Shown here: in pieces, positions 6,737 to 14,882 of the stretch | How positions within the stretch are numbered: position 1 is the first letter of the stretch | Layout of the letters: every line of letters begins with the position of its first letter | Assembly: GCA_038237925.1 (NCBI GenBank) | Contig: JBBRYF010000012.1 | Coordinates: forward strand, 1-64,000 | Length of the DNA stretch: 64,000 nucleotides | Reading direction: 5' to 3' | Source: AC-32 sp038237925 | GTDB taxonomy: Bacteria; Actinomycetota; Thermoleophilia; Gaiellales; Gaiellaceae | Notes under the pieces: generated by a model | What the model was told of the DNA's origin: nothing | Seen by the model: only the letters and a program-made list of their open reading frames with translations | The model's database searches: none | Program-made: the position numbers and the translations under genes

Positions 6737-8939
6737 CGCCGCCGCGCGCGCCGGGCGGTGGAGTGCGAGTCACAAAAGGCTCGCGATCATTGGTTGGCTC
6801 GTCTTTGTTGCCGTGGCATTCGTCGGCGGCAACGCTCTCAAAGCGCCGAGCACCGGCCAGAACCCGCCCGGCCCCGGTGAATCGGGTCACGTCGACCGGA
6901 TCCTCAGCGACCACTTCAAGCAGCCGCAGGGCGACACGGTGCTGATTCAAAGCACAGGCAAGACCGTCGGCGAGGCGCCGTTCAACGCGGCGATCCGCGA
7001 CGTCGCCCGCACGGTCGCCGCGATCCCGCAGGTGAAGCAGACGCGCTCGCCGCTCACGTCCGGTAACGGGGATCTCGTCTCGAGCGATCGTCACTCCGCT
7101 TTGGTGACGCTCAAGCTCCGAACGACCGACCAGCTCAAAGCACGGGTGCTCGATGCGCCGGTCGAGAAGGCTCTAACCGCGGTCGCTGCACGCCACCCGG
7201 GAATCGCGGTCGAAGAGTTCGGCGTCAACGCCGACAAGCAGCTGAACGACGCGGTCGGCAAGGATTTCCTGAAAGCCGGCGTGTTCTCAGTGCCCGTCAC
7301 GCTGATCATCCTCCTCATCGCCTTCGGTGCGATCGTTGCGGCTGGCTTGCCACTCCTGCTCGCGCTCACAGCGGTGTTCGCAACGATGGGGCTGCTCGGG
7401 ATCCCGAGCCGCCTGATGCCGCTCGATCCCAACACGGGCGTCGTCGTCCTGCTGATCGGTCTCGCCGTCGGTGTCGACTACTCGCTCTTCTACTTGAAAC
7501 GCGAGCGTGAGGAACGCGCAGCTGGTCGCGACGACCGGGCGGCGATCGAAGCCGCCGCCGCAACATCGGGACGCTCCGTCCTCATCTCAGGCATCACAGT
7601 GATGGTTGCCATGGCGGGCATGCTGCTCACCGGCGACCAGACCTTCATGAGCTTCGGCGTTGCGACGATGATCGTCGTCGCCGTCGCGGTACTCGGCTCG
7701 ATCACCGTCCTGCCGGCGCTGCTCGCAGCCCTCGGCAGCAAGGTCGACAGAGGTCGCGTGCCGTACCTGCACAAGCTGCGCCGCCCGCATCGCAGCGGCC
7801 GGATGTGGAGCGCGATCATCGACCGCGTACTCCGCCGACCGGTGATCTCATTGGTTGTCGCGACGTGCCTGCTGCTCGCGCTAGCGGCACCGGCTCTGCA
7901 CATGCACATCGCGACGCCGGGCTTCAACACCCTGCCGCAGAACCTCTCCTCGGTGAAGACGTACAACAAGCTGCAGAAGGCATTCCCCGGCGACGCCAGC
8001 TCGGCGCAAGTGCTGATCCGCGCCGACAACGTCCACCGGCCGGTTGTCGCGGAGGCGATCGCCGAGCTGCAGCGCAGGGCGGTCGCGACCGAACAGTTGT
8101 CGACACCGACCAGCGTCGACTACAGCGCGAACGGAACGATCGCGCTCGTGTCGATCGCGGTGCCCGGCGAAGGAACCGACGCCAAGTCACTCGCGGCGCT
8201 CGCGACCTTGCGCAGGGCCGTCGTCCCGGCGACCGTCGGCAGGCTCCGCGGAGCTGACGTCGGCGTCACCGGTACGACGGCGAGAGAGAAGGACTCGAAC
8301 AGCCAGATGAAGCGATCGGCGCCACTCGTGTTCGCGTTCGTTCTCAGCCTCGCCTTCCTACTCATGCTGCTCACGTTCCGCTCGATCGTGATCGCCGTCA
8401 AAGCCGTTGCGCTCAACCTGCTCTCGGTGGCAGCCGCCTACGGCGCGCTGGTGCTCGTCTTCCAGCACGGCTGGGGGAAGGGAGTGCTCGGCTTCAGCAC
8501 AACAACCGGGATCGTCGGCTTCCTACCGATCTTCCTCTTCGTCGTCCTGTTCGGCCTCTCGATGGACTACCACGTCTTCATCCTCAGTCGTGTTCGCGAG
8601 GCGCACGACGGCGGGATGTCGACGGACGAGGCGGTCTCGCACGGGATCAAGTCGACCGCAGGCGTCGTGACGAGCGCGGCGCTCGTGATGGTTGGAGTGT
8701 TCTCGATCTTCGCGACGCTCCAATTCATGTTCCTGAAGCAGTTCGGCGTTGGCCTCGCCGTCGCGGTGCTGATCGACGCCACGATCGTCCGCGGCGTCCT
8801 GCTGCCAGCGGCGATGAAGCTCGCGGGCGAGTGGAACTGGTACCTGCCGAAATGGCTCGAGTGGCTGCCTCGCATCGAGCACGGAGACGCCACCGACGCA
8901 GCTCCCCCGGCGCCTCCCGCCTTCGGTCCGCTCGCGTAA
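6642..8939 (+). CDS. MMPL-family RND transporter
   Basis: 765 residues from ATG 6642, chosen because GGAGAG lies at the right distance and the sequence before it has no family character. Two MMPL repeats are visible. Each has a large extracytoplasmic loop after the first transmembrane helix and a block of five to six helices, about 12 TM in all. The proton-relay type motifs GVDYSLF and SMDYHVF occur in the fourth helix of each half, followed by the conserved REREERA and RVREAH segments. Such proteins use the proton gradient to export lipids, siderophores or drugs. It lies directly behind a two-component system, which probably controls it. A 65-residue hydrophilic leader precedes TM1. Substrate unknown. 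Confidence 0.93.
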   Translation: MKTRIIQNEPEQPAHAADTSEPAPIAIKSARNAAARAGRWSASHKRLAIIGWLVFVAVAFVGGNALKAPSTGQNPPGPGESGHVDRILSDHFKQPQGDTVLIQSTGKTVGEAPFNAAIRDVARTVAAIPQVKQTRSPLTSGNGDLVSSDRHSALVTLKLRTTDQLKARVLDAPVEKALTAVAARHPGIAVEEFGVNADKQLNDAVGKDFLKAGVFSVPVTLIILLIAFGAIVAAGLPLLLALTAVFATMGLLGIPSRLMPLDPNTGVVVLLIGLAVGVDYSLFYLKREREERAAGRDDRAAIEAAAATSGRSVLISGITVMVAMAGMLLTGDQTFMSFGVATMIVVAVAVLGSITVLPALLAALGSKVDRGRVPYLHKLRRPHRSGRMWSAIIDRVLRRPVISLVVATCLLLALAAPALHMHIATPGFNTLPQNLSSVKTYNKLQKAFPGDASSAQVLIRADNVHRPVVAEAIAELQRRAVATEQLSTPTSVDYSANGTIALVSIAVPGEGTDAKSLAALATLRRAVVPATVGRLRGADVGVTGTTAREKDSNSQMKRSAPLVFAFVLSLAFLLMLLTFRSIVIAVKAVALNLLSVAAAYGALVLVFQHGWGKGVLGFSTTTGIVGFLPIFLFVVLFGLSMDYHVFILSRVREAHDGGMSTDEAVSHGIKSTAGVVTSAALVMVGVFSIFATLQFMFLKQFGVGLAVAVLIDATIVRGVLLPAAMKLAGEWNWYLPKWLEWLPRIEHGDATDAAPPAPPAFGPLA

Positions 8940-8947
8940 TCACCCCA

Positions 8948-8983
8948 GACGGGCGCGGACGTCCCCCGACAGCCGCGCCCGTC
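8948..8983 (+). terminator. Hairpin after the MMPL gene
   Basis: GACGGGCGCGG (8948-8958) and CCGCGCCCGTC (8973-8983) form a perfect 11-bp stem with a 14-nt loop, 8 nt after the MMPL stop codon. There is no T-run, as usual for GC-rich actinobacterial terminators. Confidence 0.55.
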
Positions 8984-9173
8984 ACCCCTGAATGGAGTCA
9001 CGATGAAGAAATGTCGCGGTGTGAGCTGGCGATCGGGATTGAGGCGCTCGAGCGTCGGTCGTCTTCCCCTCGTGCGCGTCGAGGCCGCCGCGTTCGGCGG
9101 CGGTGCGAGCTCGCCGGCTTGTCAGCTGAGCTTGCCGATCGCTTCGCTCAGGTGCAGGGCGCGGTCCTCCCGC

Positions 9174-9236
9174 CCACTCGCGAGTGACTTTCCGCTGGGC
9201 GCGCTCCTCTCCGGCGGGATCGACTCGAGCATCGTC
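9174..9236 (+). pseudogene. Asparagine synthase (AsnB) fragment
   Basis: A 21-codon piece reads PLASDFPLGALLSGGIDSSI, the PP-loop signature (SGGIDSS) of glutamine-hydrolysing asparagine synthases with its usual lead-in. Neither the glutaminase domain upstream nor the rest of the synthetase domain downstream can be followed in any frame. It is a relic surrounded by non-coding-looking DNA (8984-9473) in which I see no intact gene. Confidence 0.55.
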
Positions 9237-9473
9237 CGACGCCGCGCCTGCCATCGGAAACCTCGTCTTTTTCCGCAAGCTGCGGCTTTCATCGTCGGGT
9301 GCTCGGCGCTGCGGTTCGTGCGGCACTCCTCATACGGCGCGCTCGCCCACGGGTACCGGATCACGATTCCTGCGGAGTCGAGCTTACGACCGTGGATGAG
9401 CTCACGAAGGTTCCCGCGGCAGCGTCGGCCGGCTAGTCAGCCGACACGAACCGGGATACGATCGGGCGGGGTC

Positions 9474-10736
9474 ATGCCGCTCGATCGTCGCGATTTCCTC
9501 GCCCGCACTGGGCTTGCGCTGGCAGCAGCCGGCCTGGTCGGGCCGGAGGCGCTCGCCGCCGACGCGGAGGTCGAAGCGAAGGGTCCGCTCAACTGGCGGG
9601 CCGTCCGCTCGCAGTTCCGGCTCCGGCGCGACCTAGTCCACCTCGGCGGCTTCCTGCTCGCCTCGCACCCGGCGCCGGTTCGCCGAGCGATCGAGCACCA
9701 TCGGGCGCAGCTCGATGCGGATCCGGTCGGCTACCTGCACGGCGAGCAGATCGCGCTCGAGGCCGCCGTGCTCCGCGCCGCGGCGAGCTACACCGGCGGC
9801 CGGCCCGCCGACATCGCGCTCACGGACTCGACGACGATGGGGCTCTCGCTCCTCTACAACGGGATCGACCTGCGCGCCGGCCAGGACGCGCTCACCTCGA
9901 CCCACGACTTCTTCGTCACGCACGACGCGCTTGCCCTCAAGGCTGCGCACACCGGTGCGACCGTCAGGAAGATTCCGCTCTACGACAACCCGGCGGCCGC
10001 CGACGAAGGGGAGATCGTCCGCCGCGTCGTCGCCGCCGTCTCGCCGCGCACACGCGTGCTTGCGCTGACCTGGGTGCACTCGAGCTCGGGCGTCAAGCTG
10101 CCGATCCGGAAGATCGCCGACGCGCTCAGGCCGCTGAACGCCGGTCGAAGCGAAGCGAGCCGGATCCTCTTTTGCGTCGACGGCGTGCACGGGTTCGGGA
10201 ACCAGGACGTGCGCCTGCCGGACCTCGGCTGCGACTTTCTCGTCTCGGGCTGCCACAAGTGGCTTTTCGGGCCGCGCGGGACCGGGCTCGTTTGGGGCAA
10301 GCGTTGGCAGCACGTGACGGCGACGATCCCGTCGTTCACCGACATCGGCACGCCGGGGAGCCGAATGACGCCCGGCGGCTTCCACCCCTTCGAGCACCGC
10401 TGGGCGCTCGCCGAGGCGTTCCGCTTCCAGCAGCGAATCGGCAAGGCGCGCGTCGCCGAGCGCACGCGCCGCCTCAATCGCCAGTTCAAGTCAGGTCTCG
10501 CGGCGATGAAGCGCGTGACGCTCTACACCCCGCGCGCCGACGCGCTCTCGGCCGGGCTCGTGTGCTTCGACGTGAAGGGCGCCCCCCCTGAGAAGGTGGT
10601 CGCGTTCCTCTTGGCGCGCGGCATCGTCGCCACGGTGACTCCGTACGCGCCGTCCTACGCACGCGTGTCGCCGAGCATCCTGAACACGCCTGCCGAGATC
10701 GAGCGGGCGCTGCGCGCGATCAAGTTGCTCCCCTAG
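9474..10736 (+). CDS. Tat-exported class V aminotransferase (isopenicillin-N-epimerase-like)
   Basis: A 420-residue PLP enzyme from ATG 9474. The N-terminus is a twin-arginine signal (DRRDFLA, then ALAAAGLVGPEALAA), so the folded holoenzyme would leave the cytoplasm. The body matches the class V/cysteine-desulfurase-like fold. The segment DSTTMGLSLLYNGI lies near the cofactor phosphate site, FCVDGVHGFGNQ supplies the Asp/His around the pyridine ring, and SGCHKWLFGPRGTG holds the Schiff-base lysine. Family members include isopenicillin N epimerase-like proteins of unknown substrate. It stands alone: the 5' side holds an asnB relic and the 3' side a decayed tract. It appears intact. Substrate cannot be told from sequence. 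Confidence 0.85.
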   Translation: MPLDRRDFLARTGLALAAAGLVGPEALAADAEVEAKGPLNWRAVRSQFRLRRDLVHLGGFLLASHPAPVRRAIEHHRAQLDADPVGYLHGEQIALEAAVLRAAASYTGGRPADIALTDSTTMGLSLLYNGIDLRAGQDALTSTHDFFVTHDALALKAAHTGATVRKIPLYDNPAAADEGEIVRRVVAAVSPRTRVLALTWVHSSSGVKLPIRKIADALRPLNAGRSEASRILFCVDGVHGFGNQDVRLPDLGCDFLVSGCHKWLFGPRGTGLVWGKRWQHVTATIPSFTDIGTPGSRMTPGGFHPFEHRWALAEAFRFQQRIGKARVAERTRRLNRQFKSGLAAMKRVTLYTPRADALSAGLVCFDVKGAPPEKVVAFLLARGIVATVTPYAPSYARVSPSILNTPAEIERALRAIKLLP

Positions 10737-11324
10737 CCGTCCAGGACCCGGCGTTAGCTCGCCCGTCTGAGCTGAGAGCCGCTGGCGGGCGCGATCGATC
10801 ACGGCGTCCCGTCCTCGCCGGGGCGCCAGACGGCGTAGCCGCAGCGGAGCGCGACCTCCGGTCGTGAGGGGGCGGGGGTTCGTAGCCAGATTGAAATTCG
10901 CTGGTCGGTGACCCCCAATGAGATGGGTCGTCCAAGCGCGCTGACCTGCCCGGAGTCGCCCCGAGCGATACTTGTATCTAGGCCGAACGACTACGAAAGC
11001 GCATGGCAAGCGCCACCAGGAAGAACTCGTCATTACCGCCCGCAGAAGGGACTAGCTACGCCGAGGCTGGACTAATGGGACGCGTCAAGGCGCGGTAAGG
11101 ACCGATTCCGCCAAATCCTCGTTAGCCTGGAGCGAGCCGAAGTTGACGGTTTGGCATCGCTCGAGCAGCCGCCAGTCGTGGCGGTTGCCCGTCGCGGAAC
11201 GGCTGCCGCGAGCTCGCGAGCTGCAGGTGATTCTGAGCCTCCTGAAGCGGTCGATGCCTGCCCTGTTTGCGCGGAGTTCATGGGGGTAGGCGAAAACTTT
11301 CTCGATCAATCAAAAGGGGGCGCC
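10737..11324. other. Decayed intergenic tract with a possible GGDEF remnant
   Basis: No intact gene is supported. On the minus strand near 10780-10862, two frames join as EVALRCGYAVWRPGEDG and AVIDRARQRLSA, which resembles the C-terminal end of a GGDEF domain but is too short to be sure. From 11151 a plus frame is continuous with the Mn-catalase frame; its sequence is not catalase-like, and a good ribosome-binding site (AAAGGGGG) lies just before ATG 11325. Confidence 0.35.
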
Positions 11325-11834
11325 ATGATTCTTCGGTACGACCGGATTGCGATGGAGTTGCCGCCGCCGTCGGATCCTGATCCGGCCGGCGCCGCCGCAG
11401 TGCAGGAACTGATGGGCGGCCGCTTCGGTGAGATGTCGACATTCTTGAACTACACGTTCCAGTCTTTCAACTTCCGGGGCCGCCAGGGAGCGCGGCCCTT
11501 CTACGACCTCGTCGCGAACATCGCCGCCGAGGAATTCGGCCACATCGAGCTCGTCGCGACGGCGATTAACACGATGCTGACCGGCGCGTCGCCGACAAGC
11601 AACGGACGCGCCCGAACACCGCTCGCGACCAGGAATCCCCTCGGCGGGGTCAAGGGAGTCGGGAATCCCCAGCACTTCCTCGCCAGCGGTCAGGGCGCAC
11701 TGCCGCAGGACTCGAACGGCCGGCCCTGGAGCGGCGACTACGTCTTCTCGTCGGGCGACCTCGTCGAGGACCTGACGCACAACTTCTTTCTCGAGACAGG
11801 CGCTCGAGGAGACCGACCGCTACTGGGTCGTTGA
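11325..11834 (+). pseudogene. Manganese catalase, truncated
   Basis: From ATG 11325 (ribosome-binding site AAAGGGGG, 5-nt spacing) the sequence follows Mn-catalases closely: MILRYDRIAMELPPP, GEMSTFLNYTFQSFNFRG, AAEEFGHIELV, GNPQHFLASGQGALPQD, DYVFSSGDLVEDL. The dinuclear Mn ligands Glu (GEMS), Glu and His (AAEEFGHIE) and the Glu of HNFFLETGAR are present. Immediately after GAR the frame changes and stops, giving 169 residues against roughly 280-300 for the family. The second His ligand and the C-terminal part are gone. In another frame the DNA continues as QALEETDRYWVVEKFGVAG, suggesting an internal deletion rather than a point mutation. It should not be active. Confidence 0.8.
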
Positions 11835-12060
11835 GAAGTTCGGCGTCGCGGGTGATGGCCGCAGAGGTAGACCCGCGCAAGGTTGGGCTACGCGGCCGGC
11901 GCGAGCGCCCGCTGTCGAGCTAACGCGAGCCACAAGCGGCCAAGCATCGTCAGATCCGCGTGAAGCCGCACGCGCTCGATGTCACGAACCCGGGAGCATC
12001 GACAGCGCGTAGTCAGCCGGCAAGCCGGATCAGCGTGCTTAGCTCGCCAAGCGCCTGAAG

Positions 12061-12198
12061 CTAGAGCTTTTCCTTATTGCCACTTGAGAGCTTGGCCCAC
12101 GGCTCGCCGTTATTTGGTTCGGCCTGCTTGGGGTCTTCGGTCTCCTTGGGATCCTGCGACTTCAAATCGGGTCTTTGTTGATCGGGCTTCTCGCTCAC
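12061..12198 (-). CDS. 45-residue hydrophilic protein
   Basis: GTG 12198 is preceded by a near-perfect ribosome-binding site AAGGAGG at 5-nt spacing, and the frame ends at TAG 12061-12063. The product begins MSEKPDQQRPDLKSQDPKE and ends in KLSSGNKEKL: highly charged, Lys/Asp/Glu/Pro/Gln-rich, with one Trp and no hydrophobic core, so probably disordered. No family is recognised. The strong ribosome-binding site is the main evidence. An upstream 76-residue frame (12425-12195) would overlap its start by GTGA, but its composition is not convincing. Confidence 0.55.
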   Translation of the reverse strand: MSEKPDQQRPDLKSQDPKETEDPKQAEPNNGEPWAKLSSGNKEKL

Positions 12199-12647
12199 CA
12201 CTTCCTCCTTGTCGAGTTATCGGTGCGCTCCGCGCCGACCGTCGACCGAGGCAGTTCGAATCGCCTAGGTTCGGTCACTGGCCCGCAAACCTCGACGCGC
12301 TGATGCAGCGGTAGTCGAATCAGACTGCTTCGCAGGTGCAGGCCCCGGGCGCGCACGTATGCGTTGCTGGCTTGGTTGGCTTCCTCCTGTACACAGACCC
12401 TCCTCGGTTGATAGACGGCCTTCATCTTCCGAGCCGGCAGGCGACTAAACCAAATGCTAAGTCAGAGCGGCGAGCTCTCGCGCACACCCTCGTAGCCGGA
12501 GCCGGAATGTTCCGCGAGGATGCGCTCGAGATCCTTGCGGGCCATGCCTTCTTCCGCTGTGCGAGGTAGTTCTGCGCGCGCTGGGCCAGGGCGTGGTGGC
12601 CTATCGACGCGGCCCGTGACCCGAGCGCAGAGCCTCGTTAAGGCCTC
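12199..12647. other. Tract without a supported gene
   Basis: Mixed-composition DNA with several in-frame stops. The only candidates are the 76-codon minus frame ending at 12195 and a 27-codon minus frame (12462-12545, MARKDLERILAEHSGSGYEG and seven more), both without convincing ribosome-binding sites. I see no RNA gene here. Confidence 0.35.
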
Positions 12648-12782
12648 GTGCTCGGCGTCGTGAAAGCCCTGCCGCCGGAACGCTTGACCGCGGAAGAAGA
12701 ATACGAGTTGCTCGACGACCTCGATCGCCTGGGTAAGGTCGCCCTCGTTCTGCTTGAGCTCGGCGAGCGCGAGAAGCCCTAG
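12648..12782 (+). CDS. Possible 44-residue acidic protein
   Basis: A frame opened by GTG 12648 (or GTG 12660), directly after an in-frame TAA at 12639, encodes an acidic helical peptide (LTAEEEYELLDDLDRLGKVA in the middle). GC is high at third codon positions, so it reads like a real coding stretch. No clear ribosome-binding site and no recognised family; it could be the tail of a lost longer gene. Confidence 0.3.
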   Translation: MLGVVKALPPERLTAEEEYELLDDLDRLGKVALVLLELGEREKP

Positions 12783-12839
12783 CGCGCCTCGACCCTCCAA
12801 AGCAGCCACGCCCACGTTGCGCGGGCTTGCAATGCGGGC

Positions 12840-13091
12840 TCAGGCTTGCGACCGCAGGAGCGAGTGCGCCGTCTCGCGGCTTACGCCGGCAGCCCGGCTC
12901 ATCCCGGCGACGTGGAGGCCGGCGTCGCGCCCGGCCACGAGCAGTTGCGCCAGCTCGAGCCGAGCGGCGTCGAGTTCCTGGACCGCGCGTTCGCGGCGGC
13001 GCTTGTTCCGCTCGAGCGCTCGCCGCGCCGCGGCGGCCTTGGGAGTGTCGGGATCGCGTCGAGGGCTGATAGCGTCAAGAAGCTTGACAGA
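12840..13091 (-). pseudogene. Helix-turn-helix protein lacking a start codon
   Basis: The minus-strand frame is open from an in-frame TGA at 13092-13094 to the stop at 12840 and encodes 83 residues. They form a basic region, a helical segment (RAVQELDAARLELAQLLV) and a C-terminal helix-turn-helix (GMSRAAGVSRETAHSLLR). This resembles the small site-specific DNA-binding proteins found near integrases of actinobacterial elements. No ATG, GTG or TTG occurs in the first half of the frame, so either the N-terminus was lost by a frameshift or a non-standard start is used. Given the decay around it, a remnant is more likely. Confidence 0.5.
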
Positions 13092-13184
13092 TCATCGCGA
13101 GAGGTTCAAGATCGAAGACGTGCTCGATTGCGCCGAGCAGTTCCTAGCGTCTGTCACGATCGCGAGCGAGAGAGGAGCGTGCCG

Positions 13185-13343
13185 ATGACTGCTCGCAGCC
13201 AGGACCTCACGAGCGACGGCCTATCGCGCTCACTCTGGCGCGACGACGGCTCGAAGGAGCTCGCGGCCGCGTTGGCCGACCTGCGGCGCCGACAAGCCAC
13301 TCGGCTCCTGCGCGACGCGCTATGCGGTGAGAACGATGGCTAA
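13185..13343 (+). CDS. 52-residue protein coupled to the integrase
   Basis: ATG 13185 has a GGAG 8-9 nt upstream, and the frame ends at TAA 13341-13343, overlapping the integrase ATG (13336) by 8 nt. The peptide is charged and helical (KELAAALADLRRRQATRLLRDAL in its centre without the ends). Small genes placed like this often encode directionality factors or integrase regulators, but no helix-turn-helix is visible. The overlap and ribosome-binding site support expression. Confidence 0.5.
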   Translation: MTARSQDLTSDGLSRSLWRDDGSKELAAALADLRRRQATRLLRDALCGENDG

Positions 13344-14691
13344 GCGGACGAACATCCGTAAGCGCGGCAGCTCGTGGGTCGCGTACATCCGGATCGACGG
13401 CGTGCAGCGCCAGCGGTCGTTCAAGACGCGCGACGAGGCCGACCTCTGGCTCGCGCGTGTGCGGCAGAAGAAGCTCGAAGGACAGACGAGCGAGTTCGAC
13501 CGCTCGGCGATTGCGAAACGCCGGACGACCCTTCGCCAGTTCGCCGAGCAAAAGTGGCTGCCTTTCGCTAAGGCCCGCGTTCGCACGCGCACCTACGAGA
13601 GCTACGCGACCCACATCCGAGTCCACCTCGCGCCCGCGCTGGGCGACTACCAGCTCGGCGCGCTCGCCCCTCAGGTCCTTGATGAGTTCTTTTCGGATTG
13701 GGCCGCCGGCGGCCCGATGTTCCGCGAGCGGTTCGAACTTTCCCGACGGCTCGAGGACGAGCGTTGGCGAGGTGAGCAGGAGGCGGCCCGAACGGCCGAG
13801 CTCGCGCGTGCGAGACAGGAGGGGCGGTTCCCGCGTGCCGTAGACGTGCCAAAGCACTCGGTCCGACTCGGCACAAGCAGCGGGACGCTGCAGAACGGGC
13901 TGACGGTGCTACGGGCGATGCTCGGCTGCGCCGTTCGCTGGGGCTACATCGTCCAGAACCCGGCGGCCGGTCTCTCACTGCCGAAAGGGGAGACTCGCGA
14001 GATGCAGCCGCTCACCAGCGAGCAGGTCGACCGCCTGCTCGACGCCCTCTCGGGCGCCCCTCGCGTGGCCGTCCTAACCGCGGTCAGCACCGGCGTCCGA
14101 CGCGGCGAGCTGTTCGCGCTCCGCTGGTCGGACTTCGACCCAGAACGGCGACGGCTGCGCGTTGGCAGGAGTCTGGACCGCCACGGCGAGTTCCACGAGC
14201 CGAAGACGCGGCGCTCGGTGAGGATGATCGCTTGCCGGCCGACGCTCGTGCACGAGCTACTCGAGCACCGCGTCGGATCACGCTTCTCCGGCACCGACGA
14301 CCTGATCTTCCCGAACCGCGCCGGCGGCCCGATGGACGCTTCGAATTTCGTGCGCCGGGAGTTCCGGCCGGCGCTTCGCAAGGCCGCGGTGCCGATCGTT
14401 CGCTTCCACGACCTCCGGCACACGTTCGCGTCGCTGCTAATCGCTCAGGGTGTCGCGCCGAAACTCATCAGCGAGCAGCTCGGGCACGCTTCGATCGCGA
14501 TCACGATGGATAGGTACGGCCACCTGTTCGATCAGTCATACGCCGACGCGAGCGACGCGATCGAGCGGGCATTCGCACTCCCCCGGGCCTCCGACGCCGT
14601 CGGCGCTGCCAGCGGTCCGCCAGCATCGACCGTCCAGGCGGTGCCGGTGCTTGCCGCCTCAAAGCAGCCCGGCGCCGGTAGTTCCGCTTGA
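13336..14691 (+). CDS. Tyrosine site-specific recombinase (integrase)
   Basis: 451 residues from ATG 13336 (a GTG lies 9 nt upstream in frame). The N-terminal region has the AP2-like arm-binding fold (KRGSSWVAYIRIDGVQRQRS) and a SAM-like core-binding domain (RTRTYESYATHIRVHLAPAL). The C-terminal catalytic domain carries the Arg of STGVRRGELFALRW, the HxxR of FHDLRHTFASLL, the later His of EQLGHASI and the nucleophile Tyr of MDRYGHLF. An unusually long insertion (about residues 125-175) separates the core-binding and catalytic parts. The gene ends 50 nt before a tRNA-Ala fragment, the classic integrase/att arrangement, so it probably integrates the element into tRNA-Ala(TGC). The protein looks complete and could be active. 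Confidence 0.93.
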   Translation: MAKRTNIRKRGSSWVAYIRIDGVQRQRSFKTRDEADLWLARVRQKKLEGQTSEFDRSAIAKRRTTLRQFAEQKWLPFAKARVRTRTYESYATHIRVHLAPALGDYQLGALAPQVLDEFFSDWAAGGPMFRERFELSRRLEDERWRGEQEAARTAELARARQEGRFPRAVDVPKHSVRLGTSSGTLQNGLTVLRAMLGCAVRWGYIVQNPAAGLSLPKGETREMQPLTSEQVDRLLDALSGAPRVAVLTAVSTGVRRGELFALRWSDFDPERRRLRVGRSLDRHGEFHEPKTRRSVRMIACRPTLVHELLEHRVGSRFSGTDDLIFPNRAGGPMDASNFVRREFRPALRKAAVPIVRFHDLRHTFASLLIAQGVAPKLISEQLGHASIAITMDRYGHLFDQSYADASDAIERAFALPRASDAVGAASGPPASTVQAVPVLAASKQPGAGSSA

Positions 14692-14740
14692 ACAGCGCAT
14701 CGGCGCGGCAGCACGCGGCACCGGTTGACCCTGCGAGCGC

Positions 14741-14783
14741 CTTTGCAAGCCGGAGGTCACCGGTTCGATCCCGGTACGCTCCA
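14741..14783 (+). other. Attachment-site scar: 3' end of tRNA-Ala(TGC)
   Basis: These 43 nt match the 3' part of a tRNA: anticodon loop CTTTGCAA, the 3' strand of the anticodon stem (GCCGG), variable loop, T-arm (CCGGTTCGATCCCGG) and acceptor strand ending ACGCTCCA. The 5' acceptor strand, D-arm and 5' anticodon strand are absent from the preceding bases, so this is no functional tRNA. It lies 50 nt behind the integrase. The intact tRNA-Ala(TGC) and the other att copy should lie left of the window. Confidence 0.75.
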
Positions 14784-14882
14784 TAGCGCGGAGGAACCCC
14801 TGGTTCCCCCGCGAACCCTCTCCTTGCGATCGTCGGCATCCTTCTTCCGTGTGCGGAGCCGGCCACTCTCCGATCCAGGAAG

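Noticed and set aside
9003..9473. Extension of the class V aminotransferase gene to 9003
   Set aside because: The added part contains an asnB relic and random-looking sequence; the twin-arginine signal begins at ATG 9474.
11151..11324. N-terminal extension of the Mn-catalase from GTG/ATG further upstream
   Set aside because: The extension has no similarity to catalases, and a strong ribosome-binding site stands just before ATG 11325, the family's normal start.
12195..12425. 76-residue minus-strand gene overlapping the 45-residue gene by GTGA
   Set aside because: Composition is not protein-like and no ribosome-binding site precedes it; the overlap arises from the ribosome-binding site and start of the downstream gene.
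14697..14783. A complete tRNA-Ala gene at the end of the integrase
   Set aside because: The 5' acceptor strand, D-arm and 5' anticodon strand cannot be found; only the 3' part is present.
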